A stretch of 64,000 bases of DNA from Microtetraspora sp. NBRC 13810 (GTDB taxonomy: Bacteria; Actinomycetota; Actinomycetes; Streptosporangiales; Streptosporangiaceae), in contig NZ_BSRQ01000017.1 of assembly GCF_030268685.1 (NCBI RefSeq), positions 62,001 to 126,000 on the forward strand, in the 5' to 3' direction. The translations under genes and the position numbers were made by a program. Below, in pieces: positions 8,976-19,800 of the stretch. Numbering within the stretch: the stretch's first letter is position 1; every line of letters begins with the position of its first letter. The notes below the pieces were generated by a model, which did not search any database, was not told the origin of the DNA, and saw nothing but the letters and a program-made list of their open reading frames with translations.

Positions 8976-9776
8976 ATGTCTCCCACGACCGCGCCACCCG
9001 AGATCGTCCCGCTCGGCGGAATGATCACCGAGGGCGTGGTCCGGGTGGGCGACACCGTGCGCAGGCCGGCCGGGCGGGCCACGCCCGCCGTGCAGGCGCT
9101 GCTCCGCCACCTGCGGGACGCCGGGTTCGACGGCGCCCCACGGGTGCTGGGCGTCGACGACCAGGGCCGGCAGATCCTCAGCTACGTGCCGGGCTGGTCG
9201 GCGTCCGGGCCGCTGCCGCCGCACGCGGTGGGCGACGAGGCGCTTGTCGCGCTGGCCCGCCTGCTGCGCCGCTTCCACGACGCCTCGGCGTCCTTCACGC
9301 CGCCGCCCTACGCGCAGTGGGAGCCGGGGTCCAACGACGACCGCGAGCCGGAGATCGTCGGCCATTGCGACGTCACCCTGGAGAACGTGATTTTCCGTGA
9401 CGGCCTGCCGTACGCGTTGATCGACTTCGACCTCGCCCGGCCCACGACCCGGCTGTTCGACATCGTGACGACCCTGCGCCACTGGGCGCCCATCGCCGAC
9501 CCGGTGGACCGGGACCCGGCCCAGCGCGGGCTCGACGTGGGCGCCCGGCTCAGGCTCTTCTGCGACGAGTACGGCCTCGCCCCGCGCGACCGGCGCCGCC
9601 TCCTCGACCTGGCCCAGCTCCGCTTCGAGCGGTCCTTCCACGCGATGCGCTCGCGCGCCCAGTCCGGCGGCGGCCCGTGGGCGCGGGCGTGGGAGTCCGG
9701 GGCCGGCGAGCGCATCCGCCGGGCCCGCGCCTGGCTCGACCTCCATCAGGACCGGCTTCATGACCACCTCATCTGA
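8976..9776 (+). CDS. aminoglycoside phosphotransferase-like kinase (APH family)
   Basis: A 266-residue protein-kinase-like phosphotransferase. The catalytic loop is HCDVTLENV (HxDxxxxN form, with Cys replacing the usual Gly) and the metal-binding motif is LIDFDLA. An upstream segment RQILSYVPGW matches the hinge region. ATG 8976 begins a sensible N-terminus; an earlier in-frame ATG at 8934 lacks a ribosome binding site. Its 3' end overlaps cobD by 17 bases, so it is probably cotranscribed with cobD-cobQ. Family members phosphorylate antibiotics, choline, homoserine or similar hydroxyl compounds; the cobalamin context does not identify the substrate, and resistance should not be assumed. Confidence 0.87.
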   Translation: MSPTTAPPEIVPLGGMITEGVVRVGDTVRRPAGRATPAVQALLRHLRDAGFDGAPRVLGVDDQGRQILSYVPGWSASGPLPPHAVGDEALVALARLLRRFHDASASFTPPPYAQWEPGSNDDREPEIVGHCDVTLENVIFRDGLPYALIDFDLARPTTRLFDIVTTLRHWAPIADPVDRDPAQRGLDVGARLRLFCDEYGLAPRDRRRLLDLAQLRFERSFHAMRSRAQSGGGPWARAWESGAGERIRRARAWLDLHQDRLHDHLI

Positions 9777-10722
9777 CCGCGCCGCGGACCCCGTGGCGGC
9801 GGGGCTGCTCGGCGGGGTGCTGCTCGACGCGCTGCTGGGCGACCCGCGCCGGGGCCACCCGGTGGCGCTGTTCGGCCGGGCCGCGGGCGCGCTGGAGCGC
9901 CGCCTGTACGGCGACGCGCGGGCGAACGGCGTCGCCTTCACCGCCGTGTGCGTCGGCTCGGCCGCCGCGCTCGGCGTGGCCGCGCAACGGCTCACCCGGG
10001 GCCGTCCGGCCGCCCGCGCCGCGGTGACCGCCGCGGCCACCTGGGCCGTGCTCGGCGGGACCAGCCTGGCCAGGGAGGGCGCCGCGATGGCTGCCGCGCT
10101 GGAGGCCGGGGACCTGCCGGCGGCCAGGAGACGGCTGCCGCACCTGTGCGGGCGCGACCCGAGCGGCCTCGGCGAGGGCGAGCTTGCCAGGGCCACGGTC
10201 GAGTCGCTCGCCGAGAACACCTCCGACGCCGTGGTGGCCCCGCTGCTGTGGGGGGCGGTCGCGGGCGTGCCCGGCCTGCTCGCCTACCGGGCGGTCAACA
10301 CCCTCGACGCCATGGTGGGACACCGCTCGCCGCGCTACACGCGCTTCGGCTGGGCCGCGGCCCGCCTCGACGACGTGGCCAACCTGGCCCCGGCCCGGCT
10401 CACCGGCGTCCTCGCCGCGCTCGCCGCGCCGCTCGCGGGCGGCTCCGTACGGCGGGCCGCGGCGGTGCTGCGCAGGGACGGCCACCGGCATCCCAGCCCG
10501 AACGCGGGACGCTGCGAGGCGGCCTTCGCCGGCGCGCTCGGCGTCACGCTGGGCGGCACCAACGTCTACGGCAGCAGGGTCGAGCACCGGCCGGAGCTCG
10601 GCGAGGGCGACCGGCCCCGGGCGGCCGACGTGCGCAGGGCCGTGCAGCTCACCAGGGCCGTCGGCTACGCCGCCGCGGGCCTCGCGATCCTGGTACGCGC
10701 ACGGAAGGGCGGCAGGCGATGA
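9760..10722 (+). CDS. cobD: adenosylcobinamide-phosphate synthase CobD/CbiB
   Basis: The 320-residue integral membrane protein attaches the aminopropanol (or its phosphate) arm to adenosylcobyric acid late in cobalamin synthesis. Family hallmarks are the N-terminal [18 protein letters not shown], the central [19 protein letters not shown] and the [18 protein letters not shown] segment. Several hydrophobic helices are visible. The gene overlaps the APH-like kinase by 17 bases and its TGA overlaps the cobQ ATG (ATGA), so cobD-cobQ are coupled. No cobalamin riboswitch was seen upstream of the transcription unit. Confidence 0.95.
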   Translation: MTTSSDRAADPVAAGLLGGVLLDALLGDPRRGHPVALFGRAAGALERRLYGDARANGVAFTAVCVGSAAALGVAAQRLTRGRPAARAAVTAAATWAVLGGTSLAREGAAMAAALEAGDLPAARRRLPHLCGRDPSGLGEGELARATVESLAENTSDAVVAPLLWGAVAGVPGLLAYRAVNTLDAMVGHRSPRYTRFGWAAARLDDVANLAPARLTGVLAALAAPLAGGSVRRAAAVLRRDGHRHPSPNAGRCEAAFAGALGVTLGGTNVYGSRVEHRPELGEGDRPRAADVRRAVQLTRAVGYAAAGLAILVRARKGGRR

Positions 10723-12224
10723 CGGGCGGGGCGCTGCTGGTCGCGGGGACCACCTCGGACGCGGGCAAGAGTGTGGTGACCGCCGGGATCTGCCGCTGGC
10801 TGGCCAGGCAGGGCGTCAAGGTCGCCCCCTTCAAGGCGCAGAACATGTCGCTGAACTCCTTCGTCACCGCGGACGGCGCGGAGATCGGCAGGGCCCAGGC
10901 GATGCAGGCGGCGGCGTGCGGCCTGGAGCCCACCGCCGACATGAACCCCGTCCTGCTCAAGCCGGGCAGCGACCGGCGCAGCCAGGTCGTGGTCATGGGC
11001 CGCCCGCTGGCCGACGTGGACGCGCTGGAGTACACCGCGTTCAAGGACCGGCTCAGGGAGACCGCGGTGGCCTCCCTGAACCGGCTCAGAGCCGAGTACG
11101 ACGTGGTGGTCTGCGAGGGCGCGGGCAGCCCCGCGGAGATCAACCTGCGCGCCGGGGACATCGCCAACATGGGCCTCGCCCGCGCCGCCGGCCTGCCGGT
11201 GGTCGTCGTCGGCGACATCGACCGGGGCGGGGTCTTCGCCGCCCTCTACGGCACGGTCGCGCTGCTCGACGCTGCCGACCAGGCGCTCATCGCCGGCTTC
11301 GTGATCAACAAGTTCCGCGGCGCCCGGGAACTGCTCGAACCCGGTCTTGACATGATCAGGGAGCTCACCGGCCGCGAGGTCTACGGCGTGCTCCCCTGGC
11401 TGGACGGGCTCTGGCTCGACGTCGAGGACTCCCTCGCCCTGGACTCCCGTACCGTGCCGAGCCGCCCGCCGTACGGGCGGCAGGGGCTGCGGGTCGCGGT
11501 CGTGCGGCTGCCGCGCGTGTCCAACTTCACCGACCTCGACGCGCTGGCCGGCGAGCCCGGCGTGACGGTGCGGTTCGCCACCGCGCCCGGCGAACTGGAC
11601 GACGCCGACCTCGTGGTGCTGCCCGGCTCCCGGGCGACCGTCTCCGACCTGCGCTGGCTGCGCGAGCGGGGCCTGGCCGACGCCGTCACCGCGCTCGCCG
11701 CGCGCGGCCGGCCCGTGCTCGGCATCTGCGGCGGCTACCAGATGCTGGCCCGCACGATCGTGGACGAGGTCGAGTCGAAGGCGGGCGAGGTCGCCGGGCT
11801 GGGGCTGCTGCCCGCGCGGGTGGAGTTCGCCGCCGAGAAGACCCTCGGCCGCCCGGTCGGCGCCGCGTACGGCGAGCGGGTGGCGGCCTATGAGATCCAT
11901 CACGGTTCGGTGACCGCCGACCCCGGCGCGGAGCCGTTCCTCGACGGCTGCCGCACCGCCGCCGTGTGGGGCACGACCTGGCACGGCGCCCTGGAGAACG
12001 ACGGTTTCCGGCGCGCCTTCCTCGCCGACGTCGCGGCCCGCGCGGGCCGCGACTTCGTCCCCGCGCCGGACGTCTCCTTCGCCGCCCTCCGCGAGGAACG
12101 CCTGGACGCCCTGGGTGACCTGGTGGAACGGCACCTCGACACGGACGCCCTGCTCCGGCTGGTCGAATCCGGTCCGCCCCCGGGGCTGCGGGCACTCCCG
12201 CCAGGGGGGACAATGGTCCCATGA
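10719..12224 (+). CDS. cobQ: cobyric acid synthase CobQ
   Basis: A 501-residue glutamine-dependent amidotransferase that amidates four side chains of adenosylcobyrinic acid a,c-diamide. The N-terminal ATP-binding domain starts with the family signature [20 protein letters not shown] and [13 protein letters not shown]; the C-terminal type I GATase domain has the nucleophile Cys in [12 protein letters not shown] and the His in YEIHHGSV. The ATG at 10719 overlaps the cobD stop codon. The stop overlaps the start of the next small gene. Length is normal and all expected motifs are intact. Confidence 0.96.
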   Translation: MTGGALLVAGTTSDAGKSVVTAGICRWLARQGVKVAPFKAQNMSLNSFVTADGAEIGRAQAMQAAACGLEPTADMNPVLLKPGSDRRSQVVVMGRPLADVDALEYTAFKDRLRETAVASLNRLRAEYDVVVCEGAGSPAEINLRAGDIANMGLARAAGLPVVVVGDIDRGGVFAALYGTVALLDAADQALIAGFVINKFRGARELLEPGLDMIRELTGREVYGVLPWLDGLWLDVEDSLALDSRTVPSRPPYGRQGLRVAVVRLPRVSNFTDLDALAGEPGVTVRFATAPGELDDADLVVLPGSRATVSDLRWLRERGLADAVTALAARGRPVLGICGGYQMLARTIVDEVESKAGEVAGLGLLPARVEFAAEKTLGRPVGAAYGERVAAYEIHHGSVTADPGAEPFLDGCRTAAVWGTTWHGALENDGFRRAFLADVAARAGRDFVPAPDVSFAALREERLDALGDLVERHLDTDALLRLVESGPPPGLRALPPGGTMVP

Positions 12225-12433
12225 TGAGGCTCTTGCTGGTCCTCCTCTTGATCACCATACTGGCGCTGGTCGTGCTCAACATGGCCAGGAAGGCTCGCGC
12301 CGCCGTCGTCAGAGAGCCTCTCTCGCCCCCGCACGAGGACCCGCGTGAGATTCTCCGACGCCGCTACGCCGCCGGTGAGATCGACGAGGACGAATATCTC
12401 CGCCGCATGTCCGGGTTGTCCCAGGACTGGTGA
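12221..12433 (+). CDS. small SHOCT-domain membrane-anchored protein
   Basis: A 70-residue protein with one N-terminal transmembrane helix (residues about 3-20) and a C-terminal SHOCT motif ([23 protein letters not shown], about 40-62). Its ATG overlaps the cobQ TGA (ATGA), so it is translationally coupled to the cobalamin genes. SHOCT motifs usually sit at protein ends and are thought to promote oligomerisation; no link to cobalamin is known to me. The next gene converges 3 bases after the stop. Confidence 0.8.
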   Translation: MMRLLLVLLLITILALVVLNMARKARAAVVREPLSPPHEDPREILRRRYAAGEIDEDEYLRRMSGLSQDW

Positions 12434-12436
12434 CCG

Positions 12437-13093
12437 TCACCCCTCGCCGGTGTACGCCACTTCGTGCTCCCACCGGTCGCGGGGCTGGGTGTGCAGCCGC
12501 CAGTAGTGCTCGGCGATGTCGTCCGGGTCGAAGGCGGTGCCCGGGGCGACCGGCCCGTACACGGTGACCCCGGCGACGTGCACGCCGGCCGCGCCGTAGG
12601 TCTGGTCGAGCAGGGTGACCAGCGTCCGCGCGCCCGCCTTGCCGAGCGACAGGCTCACGTACTCCGGCTTGGGCTCGGGCATGCCGCCGGTGACCAGGAA
12701 CGACCCCGCCCCGCGCTCCGCCATGCCCGGCGCGACGTGCGCGGCGGCGGTGAGCGCGCCCAGCACGTTGACCGCCCAGATGTCCAGATGGTCCCGCGCG
12801 GACAGCTCGCCGACCCGGTCCGGCCGGATGACCGCCGCGTTGTAGATCACCACGTCCGGCGGTCCCAGCTCGCCCGCCGCCACGTCCAGCGCGGCGCGCA
12901 GCCCGGTCTCGTCGGCCACGTCGGCGGTCACGGAGACCACCCGCACCCCCAGCGCGGCGACCGCCCCGGCCACCGGCTCCAGCGTCCCGCCGCTCCTGGC
13001 CAGCAGGGCGACCGGCAGCCCCTCCCGCGCGAACCGCAGGGCGACCGACCGGCCGATCCCCGGCCCCGCCCCGATGACCACCACTCCCGCCAT
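12437..13093 (-). CDS. divergent short-chain dehydrogenase/reductase
   Basis: A 218-residue Rossmann-fold protein. The nucleotide-binding GAGPGIG lies at about residues 8-14 and the structural NAA motif appears as YNAAV. The usual YxxxK active site is altered: the segment reads PEYVSLSLGKAG, so the Tyr is three positions further from the Lys than in classical SDRs and the canonical Tyr position is Leu. Similar 'LSLGKA' SDRs exist, so this is probably a divergent subfamily, though classical dehydrogenase activity is doubtful. GGAAGGAG precedes ATG 13093. It is controlled from a MerR-type promoter that faces the divergent MerR gene. Confidence 0.85.
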   Translation of the reverse strand: MAGVVVIGAGPGIGRSVALRFAREGLPVALLARSGGTLEPVAGAVAALGVRVVSVTADVADETGLRAALDVAAGELGPPDVVIYNAAVIRPDRVGELSARDHLDIWAVNVLGALTAAAHVAPGMAERGAGSFLVTGGMPEPKPEYVSLSLGKAGARTLVTLLDQTYGAAGVHVAGVTVYGPVAPGTAFDPDDIAEHYWRLHTQPRDRWEHEVAYTGEG

Positions 13094-13134
13094 CCCCGGC
13101 TCCTTCCTCTGGTGTGATAACCGACAATGGGGGA

Positions 13135-13165
13135 CGTTAAGCCGTCACATCGATGTGAAGGTCAA
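13135..13165 (-). promoter_or_regulatory. MerR-type promoter/operator driving the SDR gene
   Basis: On the minus strand a -35 box TTGACC (13160-13165) and a -10 box TTAACG (13135-13140) are separated by 19 bp instead of 17. The spacer holds the perfect 14-bp palindrome TCACATCGATGTGA (13145-13158). A 19-bp spacer centred on a palindrome is the hallmark of promoters that MerR-family activators realign by twisting DNA. It lies between the SDR and the divergent merR-type gene. Confidence 0.85.
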
Positions 13166-13193
13166 GCCGGGAACGGGGGAGCGGGGGAGCGGC

Positions 13194-13565
13194 ATGCGGA
13201 TCGGTGACCTGGCCCAGGAGACCGGCGTGAGCCGCCGCCTGCTGCGCTACTACGAGGAACAGGGCCTGCTCCGCCCGGTACGGCAGGCCAACGGCTACCG
13301 CGAGTACACCGCCGCGCACGTCGCCGTCGTCCGCCACATCCGCACCCTCCTCGCCGCCGGCCTGCCCACCGCCGTGATCGGCGGTCTGCTGCACTGCGTC
13401 CACGACGACGGCGACCGCCTGGTCCCCTCCCCCTGCCCAGGCATGATCGCCGGCCTCCGCCGCGAACGCGGCCGCCTCACCGAAACCATCACCCGCCTCC
13501 AGGCATCCCAGGACGTCCTGGACACCCTCTTGGCCGCGGCCATACGCGAACACGGCGATCTGTGA
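13194..13565 (+). CDS. MerR family transcriptional regulator
   Basis: A 123-residue regulator. The winged helix-turn-helix occupies residues 1-70 (MRIGDLAQETGVSRRLLRYY, EEQGLLRP, NGYREYT) and a C-terminal coiled coil (about 85-115) gives dimerisation. Two cysteines (in GLLHCVHDD and SPCPG) lie between them; their spacing is not that of CueR, ZntR or SoxR, so an organic or redox ligand is more likely than a metal, which is inference. ATG 13194 is preferred to the longer ORF start at 13074 because GGGGGAG lies just upstream and the HTH then starts at residue 1. It should activate the divergent SDR gene through the promoter at 13135-13165. Confidence 0.93.
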   Translation: MRIGDLAQETGVSRRLLRYYEEQGLLRPVRQANGYREYTAAHVAVVRHIRTLLAAGLPTAVIGGLLHCVHDDGDRLVPSPCPGMIAGLRRERGRLTETITRLQASQDVLDTLLAAAIREHGDL

Positions 13566-13618
13566 ACGGCCGGCTCAGCCGTGCGTGTTCCGATGAAGTG
13601 GCAGTCATAACAGCCTTT

Positions 13619-13648
13619 TTGTTTCAGCCGCTACTCTCTGTCTAATAT
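13619..13648 (+). promoter_or_regulatory. candidate sigma-70-type promoter for the RHS toxin gene
   Basis: TTGTTT (13619-13624) and TAATAT (13643-13648) are separated by 18 bp in a distinctly A/T-rich stretch (about 13600-13760) that contrasts with its surroundings. This would give a leader of about 190 bases before the RHS start. Other weak promoter-like pairs occur in the same stretch, so the assignment is tentative. Confidence 0.35.
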
Positions 13649-13841
13649 TGCACCGCATTATCCGCTTTGTGTTTTAGATCACTCTTGTGCACACCGCGAT
13701 CTTTGCGTTACGTTCCTTTCGTTTTGGTGTAGATCGCTTCGAACCTCCAGTGGACAGCAGGATGTCTGATTTTTGGAGGACGGGCGCACGCAGTCATTCG
13801 TCCTGTGTTGTTTGTCTGGTGAGTTCGGAGAGTGGTGGCGC

Positions 13842-16800
13842 ATGCGCCGGAATTCGTCATGGCCGCGTTCTGCCGTTCGAATGTCCTGGTGGACGCTGCT
13901 TGTCACGTTGCTGACTCTGCCGGGCTTGTTGTCGGTTCAGGCGTTGCCGAATTGGGCGACGCCGGCGGCTGCGGCGGTCGCGCCTCCCGACACACCAGAC
14001 CAGTTGACGGGGTCGGCCGCGGGACTGCCGCCGCTGGTTGGCACGGCCGAGACTGTCACATCGGCCAAGCCGGGTATTCCCGCGCGAGAGGCGGAGAAGC
14101 CCGAGGGGGCGGTCCCGCTGGAAGACCGGTTCACCGCATCGACGAGACCTGACCTCGATGTGGATGCGGGCAAGAGAGAACTTCCACAAGGTGTGCAGCG
14201 GGCCGAGTCGGCCGATCGTGCGGCTGCTGTCGCCTTGGCGCCATTCATTGATGATCAGCACCCAGACCATCAGGCGTTGTCCGGATCGCTGACGCCGTTG
14301 CTTACGGTCCAGGTCACCAGCCTTGGTGGTGGGACCGCCGGGTCATTCCGGTTCTTCTTCCATGTGTGTGAGAAACCGGAGGAGGACGAAGAGGAGACCG
14401 ATCCGGGTGCTCCGCCTCCTGTGCCGCTGTGTGTGGAGTCGGGACGACTGGACGGCGTGAGCTCCTGGCGGGTACCGGCCGGGAAACTGGAGTGGGGCAA
14501 ACAGTACGAGTGGTGGGTGCGGGTCAATGACCCCGCGTCAGGTACCCAGACCATAACGGACAAGCGCCTGTTCACCACCGGGGTTCACCAGCCCGCGACG
14601 ACTTCGACGCTGGGCGAGCGGGGCGCCAACGGCCAGGAGTTCTACCAGGCGTCGGGCAACTACACGACCCAGTTCACCGACGCGTCGGTGGCGACCGCGG
14701 GCCCGCCGTTGTCGGTGGTCCGGACCTACAACAGCCTTGACCCGCGTACGGATGGGATCTTCGGGGCGGGCTGGTCGACCCGCTGGGACATGAAGATCGT
14801 GGCCGAGAACAGGCCGAGCGAGGCGGAGACGCTGCTGGTCACCTATCCCGATGGCCGCCAAGTGCGGTTCGCCGCCGACGGGGACGGTCAGTTCCAGCCA
14901 CCGCCGGGCATGCACGCCACACTGGCCGAGGTCGAGCCGGGCGGCTGGAAACTGATGGACAAGTCCTCGACCACCTACCTGTTCGACGCCCAGGGCCGAC
15001 TGCTGGAAGTCGTCGACAGCCGCGCCCGCGCCCAGACTCTGCACTACGGATCCGACGGCAAACTGACCAAGGTCAGCGCGGCAGGCGGCCGATCGCTGCA
15101 CTTCACCTGGACGGGGGCGCAGGTGGCCTCGGTCTCCACCGACGCCGTCGACGGCCAGCCCTTGACCTGGACCTATCGGTACACCGCCGGGAACCTGACC
15201 AGTGTGTGCGCCCCTGTCGCGGCGCCGAACTGCACCGGATTCGAGTACGGCGATGGGTCGCGTTATCGCAACCTGGTGCTCGATGCCGAGCCGGTCGGCT
15301 ATTTCCGGCTCGGCGACAAGGAATTCGAGCATGCGGCCAACGAGGGAACCCACGGCGGGCCTGGCGTGTACCACCAGGTGACCACGGGGCAGGCTGGTGT
15401 GCTGCAGGGGACCACCGACACCGCGGTGGAGTTCACCAGGTCGACCATGCAACTGCCGTCCTTCATGCTGTCGCGGCGGCAGAACCAGGGGTCGGTCGAG
15501 ACATGGTTCAAGACCTCCGTCAACGGTGTGATCCTCTCCGCCAGCCGGAGTGGCTACCCACTTGGCGCACCGTACGCGATGATCTATGTCGGTACCGATG
15601 GACGGCTACGCGGGCGACTGGGCGCCGTCGACCGCGTTGGCAATGCGATCCCGCCGATCACCACTACCGGCCGGGTTGACGACGGCCAGTGGCATCACGT
15701 CGTGCTTAACGTGTCCGGTCAGCAGCAGAAGCTCTACCTGGACGGTCAAGCGGTAGGCGAGCTGACCGCGGAGGCCTCTCTCGAGTATCTGATGACCGCC
15801 TACGTCGGCAGCGGAGACCGGGCCAACGGGTGGGACACCGACACGCCAGGTGGCCCGGCTGTGAGAGGCGCGTTTCCGTTCCAGGGAACGATCGATGAGT
15901 TCGCCGTCTACGGCAAGCCGCTGACCGAGGCCGAGATCGGCACACACTACGCGGCCAGGGCGAAGGTCGCCAACAAACTAGCGAAGATCACTCTGCCGTC
16001 CGGGAAGGTATGGGCGGCGAACACCTACAACCCGGTCAACGACCGGATCGCCACCCACACCGATCAGCACGGCGGTACCTGGAAGATCGGCGAGACAGGT
16101 TACGCCTACGACACCGGGTTCGCCAGGGTGGAGGTTACCGATCCCAAGGGCGGCACCCTGATCTACGACCACGACGCCTGGCGTGGCTACCGGCTGGCCA
16201 AGGTGACCGACCCGCGCGGTGGGGTTTCCGCGATCACCACTTACGACTTCGACAGACGCGGCTTCGTCAAGAAGATCACCGATCCGAACGGCAACATCAC
16301 CCGCCAGTCCAACGACAGGCGCGGCAACCTGCTCAGCCGGACCACATGCCGATCCGCGAACAACTGCCAGACGAGCTACTACTCCTACCACGTCAACGAA
16401 GACGATCATTTCGACGCGCGTAACGACCGGTTGATCACGTCAAGGGACGGCCGCTCCGCAGGGAAAGAGGACGACACCTACGCCGCCACGACCGAGTACA
16501 CCGTCCATGGTGACGTGGCCAGGCAGAGGACCCCGGCGACCCCGGACTTCCCCAACGGCCGGACCGTCACTTATACCTACACCGACGGCACCGAGCCCGC
16601 GGTCGGTGGTGGAACCACCCCGGCCGGCCTGCTGGAGTCCGAGAAGGACGCCAAGAACAACGAGACCACCTATCGGTACACCGCAGCGGGTGACTTGGCG
16701 GAGAAGACCAGCCCTGCCGGTCTGGTGATGAAGTACACCTATGACGCGATCGGTCGGCTGGTCGGCGAGACCCAAATCTCTGACGCCCACCCCGACGGTG

Positions 16801-19800
16801 TGACAACCACCGTCACCTATGACGGGATGAGCCGGATACTCACGCGGACCAGCCCCGGTGTCCGCAACGAGGTCAGCGATGTCACGCACACAGCCCGGAC
16901 CAGCTACACCTACGATGCGGACGGCAACGTACTCACCGAAACCCTCTCCGATCTGACCGGCGGGGACCCCGAGAGCAAGACGATCTACGAGTACGACGAC
17001 CACGGCCGGGTGAAGAAGACGACCGGTCCCGAAGGCGCTGTGATCTCCACCACCTGGGACAACATCGGCGCACAGGTTGCCACGACCGACGAGATGGGCA
17101 CCCAGTTCACCTACGCCTACACCGAACGCGGCCAGTTCCAGTCCACGACGATCAAGAACTGGACCGGCAGCCCGGTCAACCCGCAAGCTCCACGGGATGC
17201 GGTGCTGGAGTCCTACTCCTACGACCCCGGCGGGCGGTTGGCCACGCAGGCCGACGCGATGGGCCGTAAGACCTCATACAAATATTTCAACGACAACCTC
17301 CTCTCCCAGGTCATCGCCGACGACGCGCTGCTGAACGGTTCCACGACGGCCAGGGACGTGGTCCTGACAGACAACACCTACGACGCCGCTGGGCAGCTCA
17401 CCAAAACCGTGACTGGAGGAAACAAGGCTGTCACCGCGGAGTATGTGTATGACGCGGCAGGCCTGCTGACCTCCGACACCTTCGACCCTGCCTCCACCCC
17501 CGCCCCGCTCAGGCGCAAGACCGCCTACGCCTATGACGCGGTCGGCAACGTCACCAAGGAGACGTTCACCGGCTCGGCGACCACCCGACAGGAGGTAGTC
17601 GAGTACGACCACAACACCCTGAACCAGGTCACCCGGCAAACTGTGGACAACGGGGACACCGATCTCGTCACCACGTGGGCTTACGATGATCGCGGCCTGC
17701 TGGTCCAGGAGACCTCCCCCCGTGGTAACCAAGCTGACGCCGGCGCTGCTGACTTCACCACAACCTCCCGCTACGACGTCTTCGGCCGACTCGTGGAGGT
17801 CAAAGAGCCGCAAGTGACGGTGGAGAAGGCTGGTACAGCGAGCACTACGCGGCCTACCACTCGTTATGGGTACGACAGTTTCGGTCTGCGAACGCACGTC
17901 GTGGATCCCGAGGGACGCGCGACCACCAGCCTTTATGACAAGGCCGGTCGTCCACTCTCCGACACCGGCACGCCGTATACCCCTCCTGGTGGGACCGCGG
18001 TCACCCCCAAGATCTCCTACGCCTACGACGCCGCCGGCCGTACCACGAAGATCACCGATCCGCGCGGATTCGTCACCACGAACGAGTACGACGCGCTGGG
18101 CAATCTTGTGCGGGTCACCGATCCTGGGCCGTCGGGTCCTGGCGGGCAGTGGATGGCCGAGTACGACCTGCTGGGCGAGCAGCTTGCCGTCATCGATCCC
18201 ACCGGGGCGCGAGCCGAGGCCACCTACGACGACCTGGGCCGGGCCGTCACCCGGACCCAGATCGAACGCAAGCCGACCACGGCCGTGTACACCACGCGGT
18301 ACACCTACGACGACGCCGGGAACTTGACGCACAAGGTGGTACCGGGCACAGGCAACCGGACCACGATCTACGGGGTCAACGCGGCCGGCGAGGTCACTAC
18401 TGTGACCGATCCGCTGAACCGTGTGTCGGCCATCGCCTATGACAACCTGGGCCGTACGACCAAGGTCACCGACCCCCTCGGCAATGCCACGGTCGCGGAG
18501 TACGACATCGCCGGGCGGCAGGTCACCGCCAAGGATCTGAACAAGTCCGGGGCCACGCTGCGCACGTTCGGCTTCGGCTTCGACGCCGATGGGAACCCGA
18601 CCGCCACCACCTCGGCCGAAGGACACGTCACCCGGCGCGAGTTCGACGCGCTCGGTCAGCTGACCAAGCTGATCGAACCGGTCTCCGCCGCCAAGTCGAT
18701 CACCACGACCTTCGGCTACGACGCCACCGGCGCGCAGACCCGGCTCACCGACGGCCGCGGGAACGCCACCTGGACCACCTACAACACGCTGGGCCTGGCC
18801 GAAACCCTCACCGAACCCGCCACCACCGCCCACCCCGCGGCGGCCGACCGGACCTGGACCAACCTGTACGACATCGCGGGCAACAACATCGCGACCCTCC
18901 AGCCCGGCGGGGTCAGAATCGACCGCGAGTACGACCACCTGGGCCGGCTCACCAAGCAGACCGGCAGCGGCGCGCAGGTGGCCACCCCGGTGCGCACCTA
19001 CGGCTACGACACCGCCGGGCGGAACACCTCCGTCGGTGACTACGGGCTGGAGTACAACGACCGGAGCCTGCTCACGAAGGTGGCCAAGCCCACCGGTCCG
19101 TCCACCACCTACGCCTACGACGCGCTGGGCAACCCGACCCAGCGCGTCGACGCCGCCGGTACGGCCGACTTCACCTGGGACAACGCCGACCGGTTACGGA
19201 CCGCAGGCGACCCGGTCACCGGACGCACCTCCACCTACGCCTACGACGACGCAGACCGGCTCACCTCGCTGACCTCGGCCGGTCCGGCCACCACGCAGTC
19301 CTACACCTACGACGCGATGAACCGCCCGGAAACCCACACCCTGAAGAACGGGACGGGGGCCGAGCTCGCGAAGATCACCTACGGGTGGGACAAGGACGAC
19401 AACCTCACCTCCAAGGCCACCAGCGGCACGGCGGGCGCGGGCAACAACACCTACGGCTACGACCAGGCCGGACGGCTGACCTCCTGGACCGACCCCGACG
19501 GGCGAACGACCGACTACGCCTGGGACGACTCCGGCAACCGCATCAAAGCCGGCGAGGACACCTTCACCTACGACGAACGCAACCGCCTCCTGTCCGGGGG
19601 CGGAACCGACTACACCTACACCCCCCGGGGCACCCTCGCCACCGAGACCAAAGATGGCACCACCCGCAACCTGGTCTTCGACGCCTTCGACCGGCTCATC
19701 ACCGACGGCGAGACCACCTACGGTTATGACGCCTTCGGGCGTATGACCGGCCGTGCCAAAGCCGGCAGCCAGCAGAGTTTCGTCTACTCCGGCCTGGACA

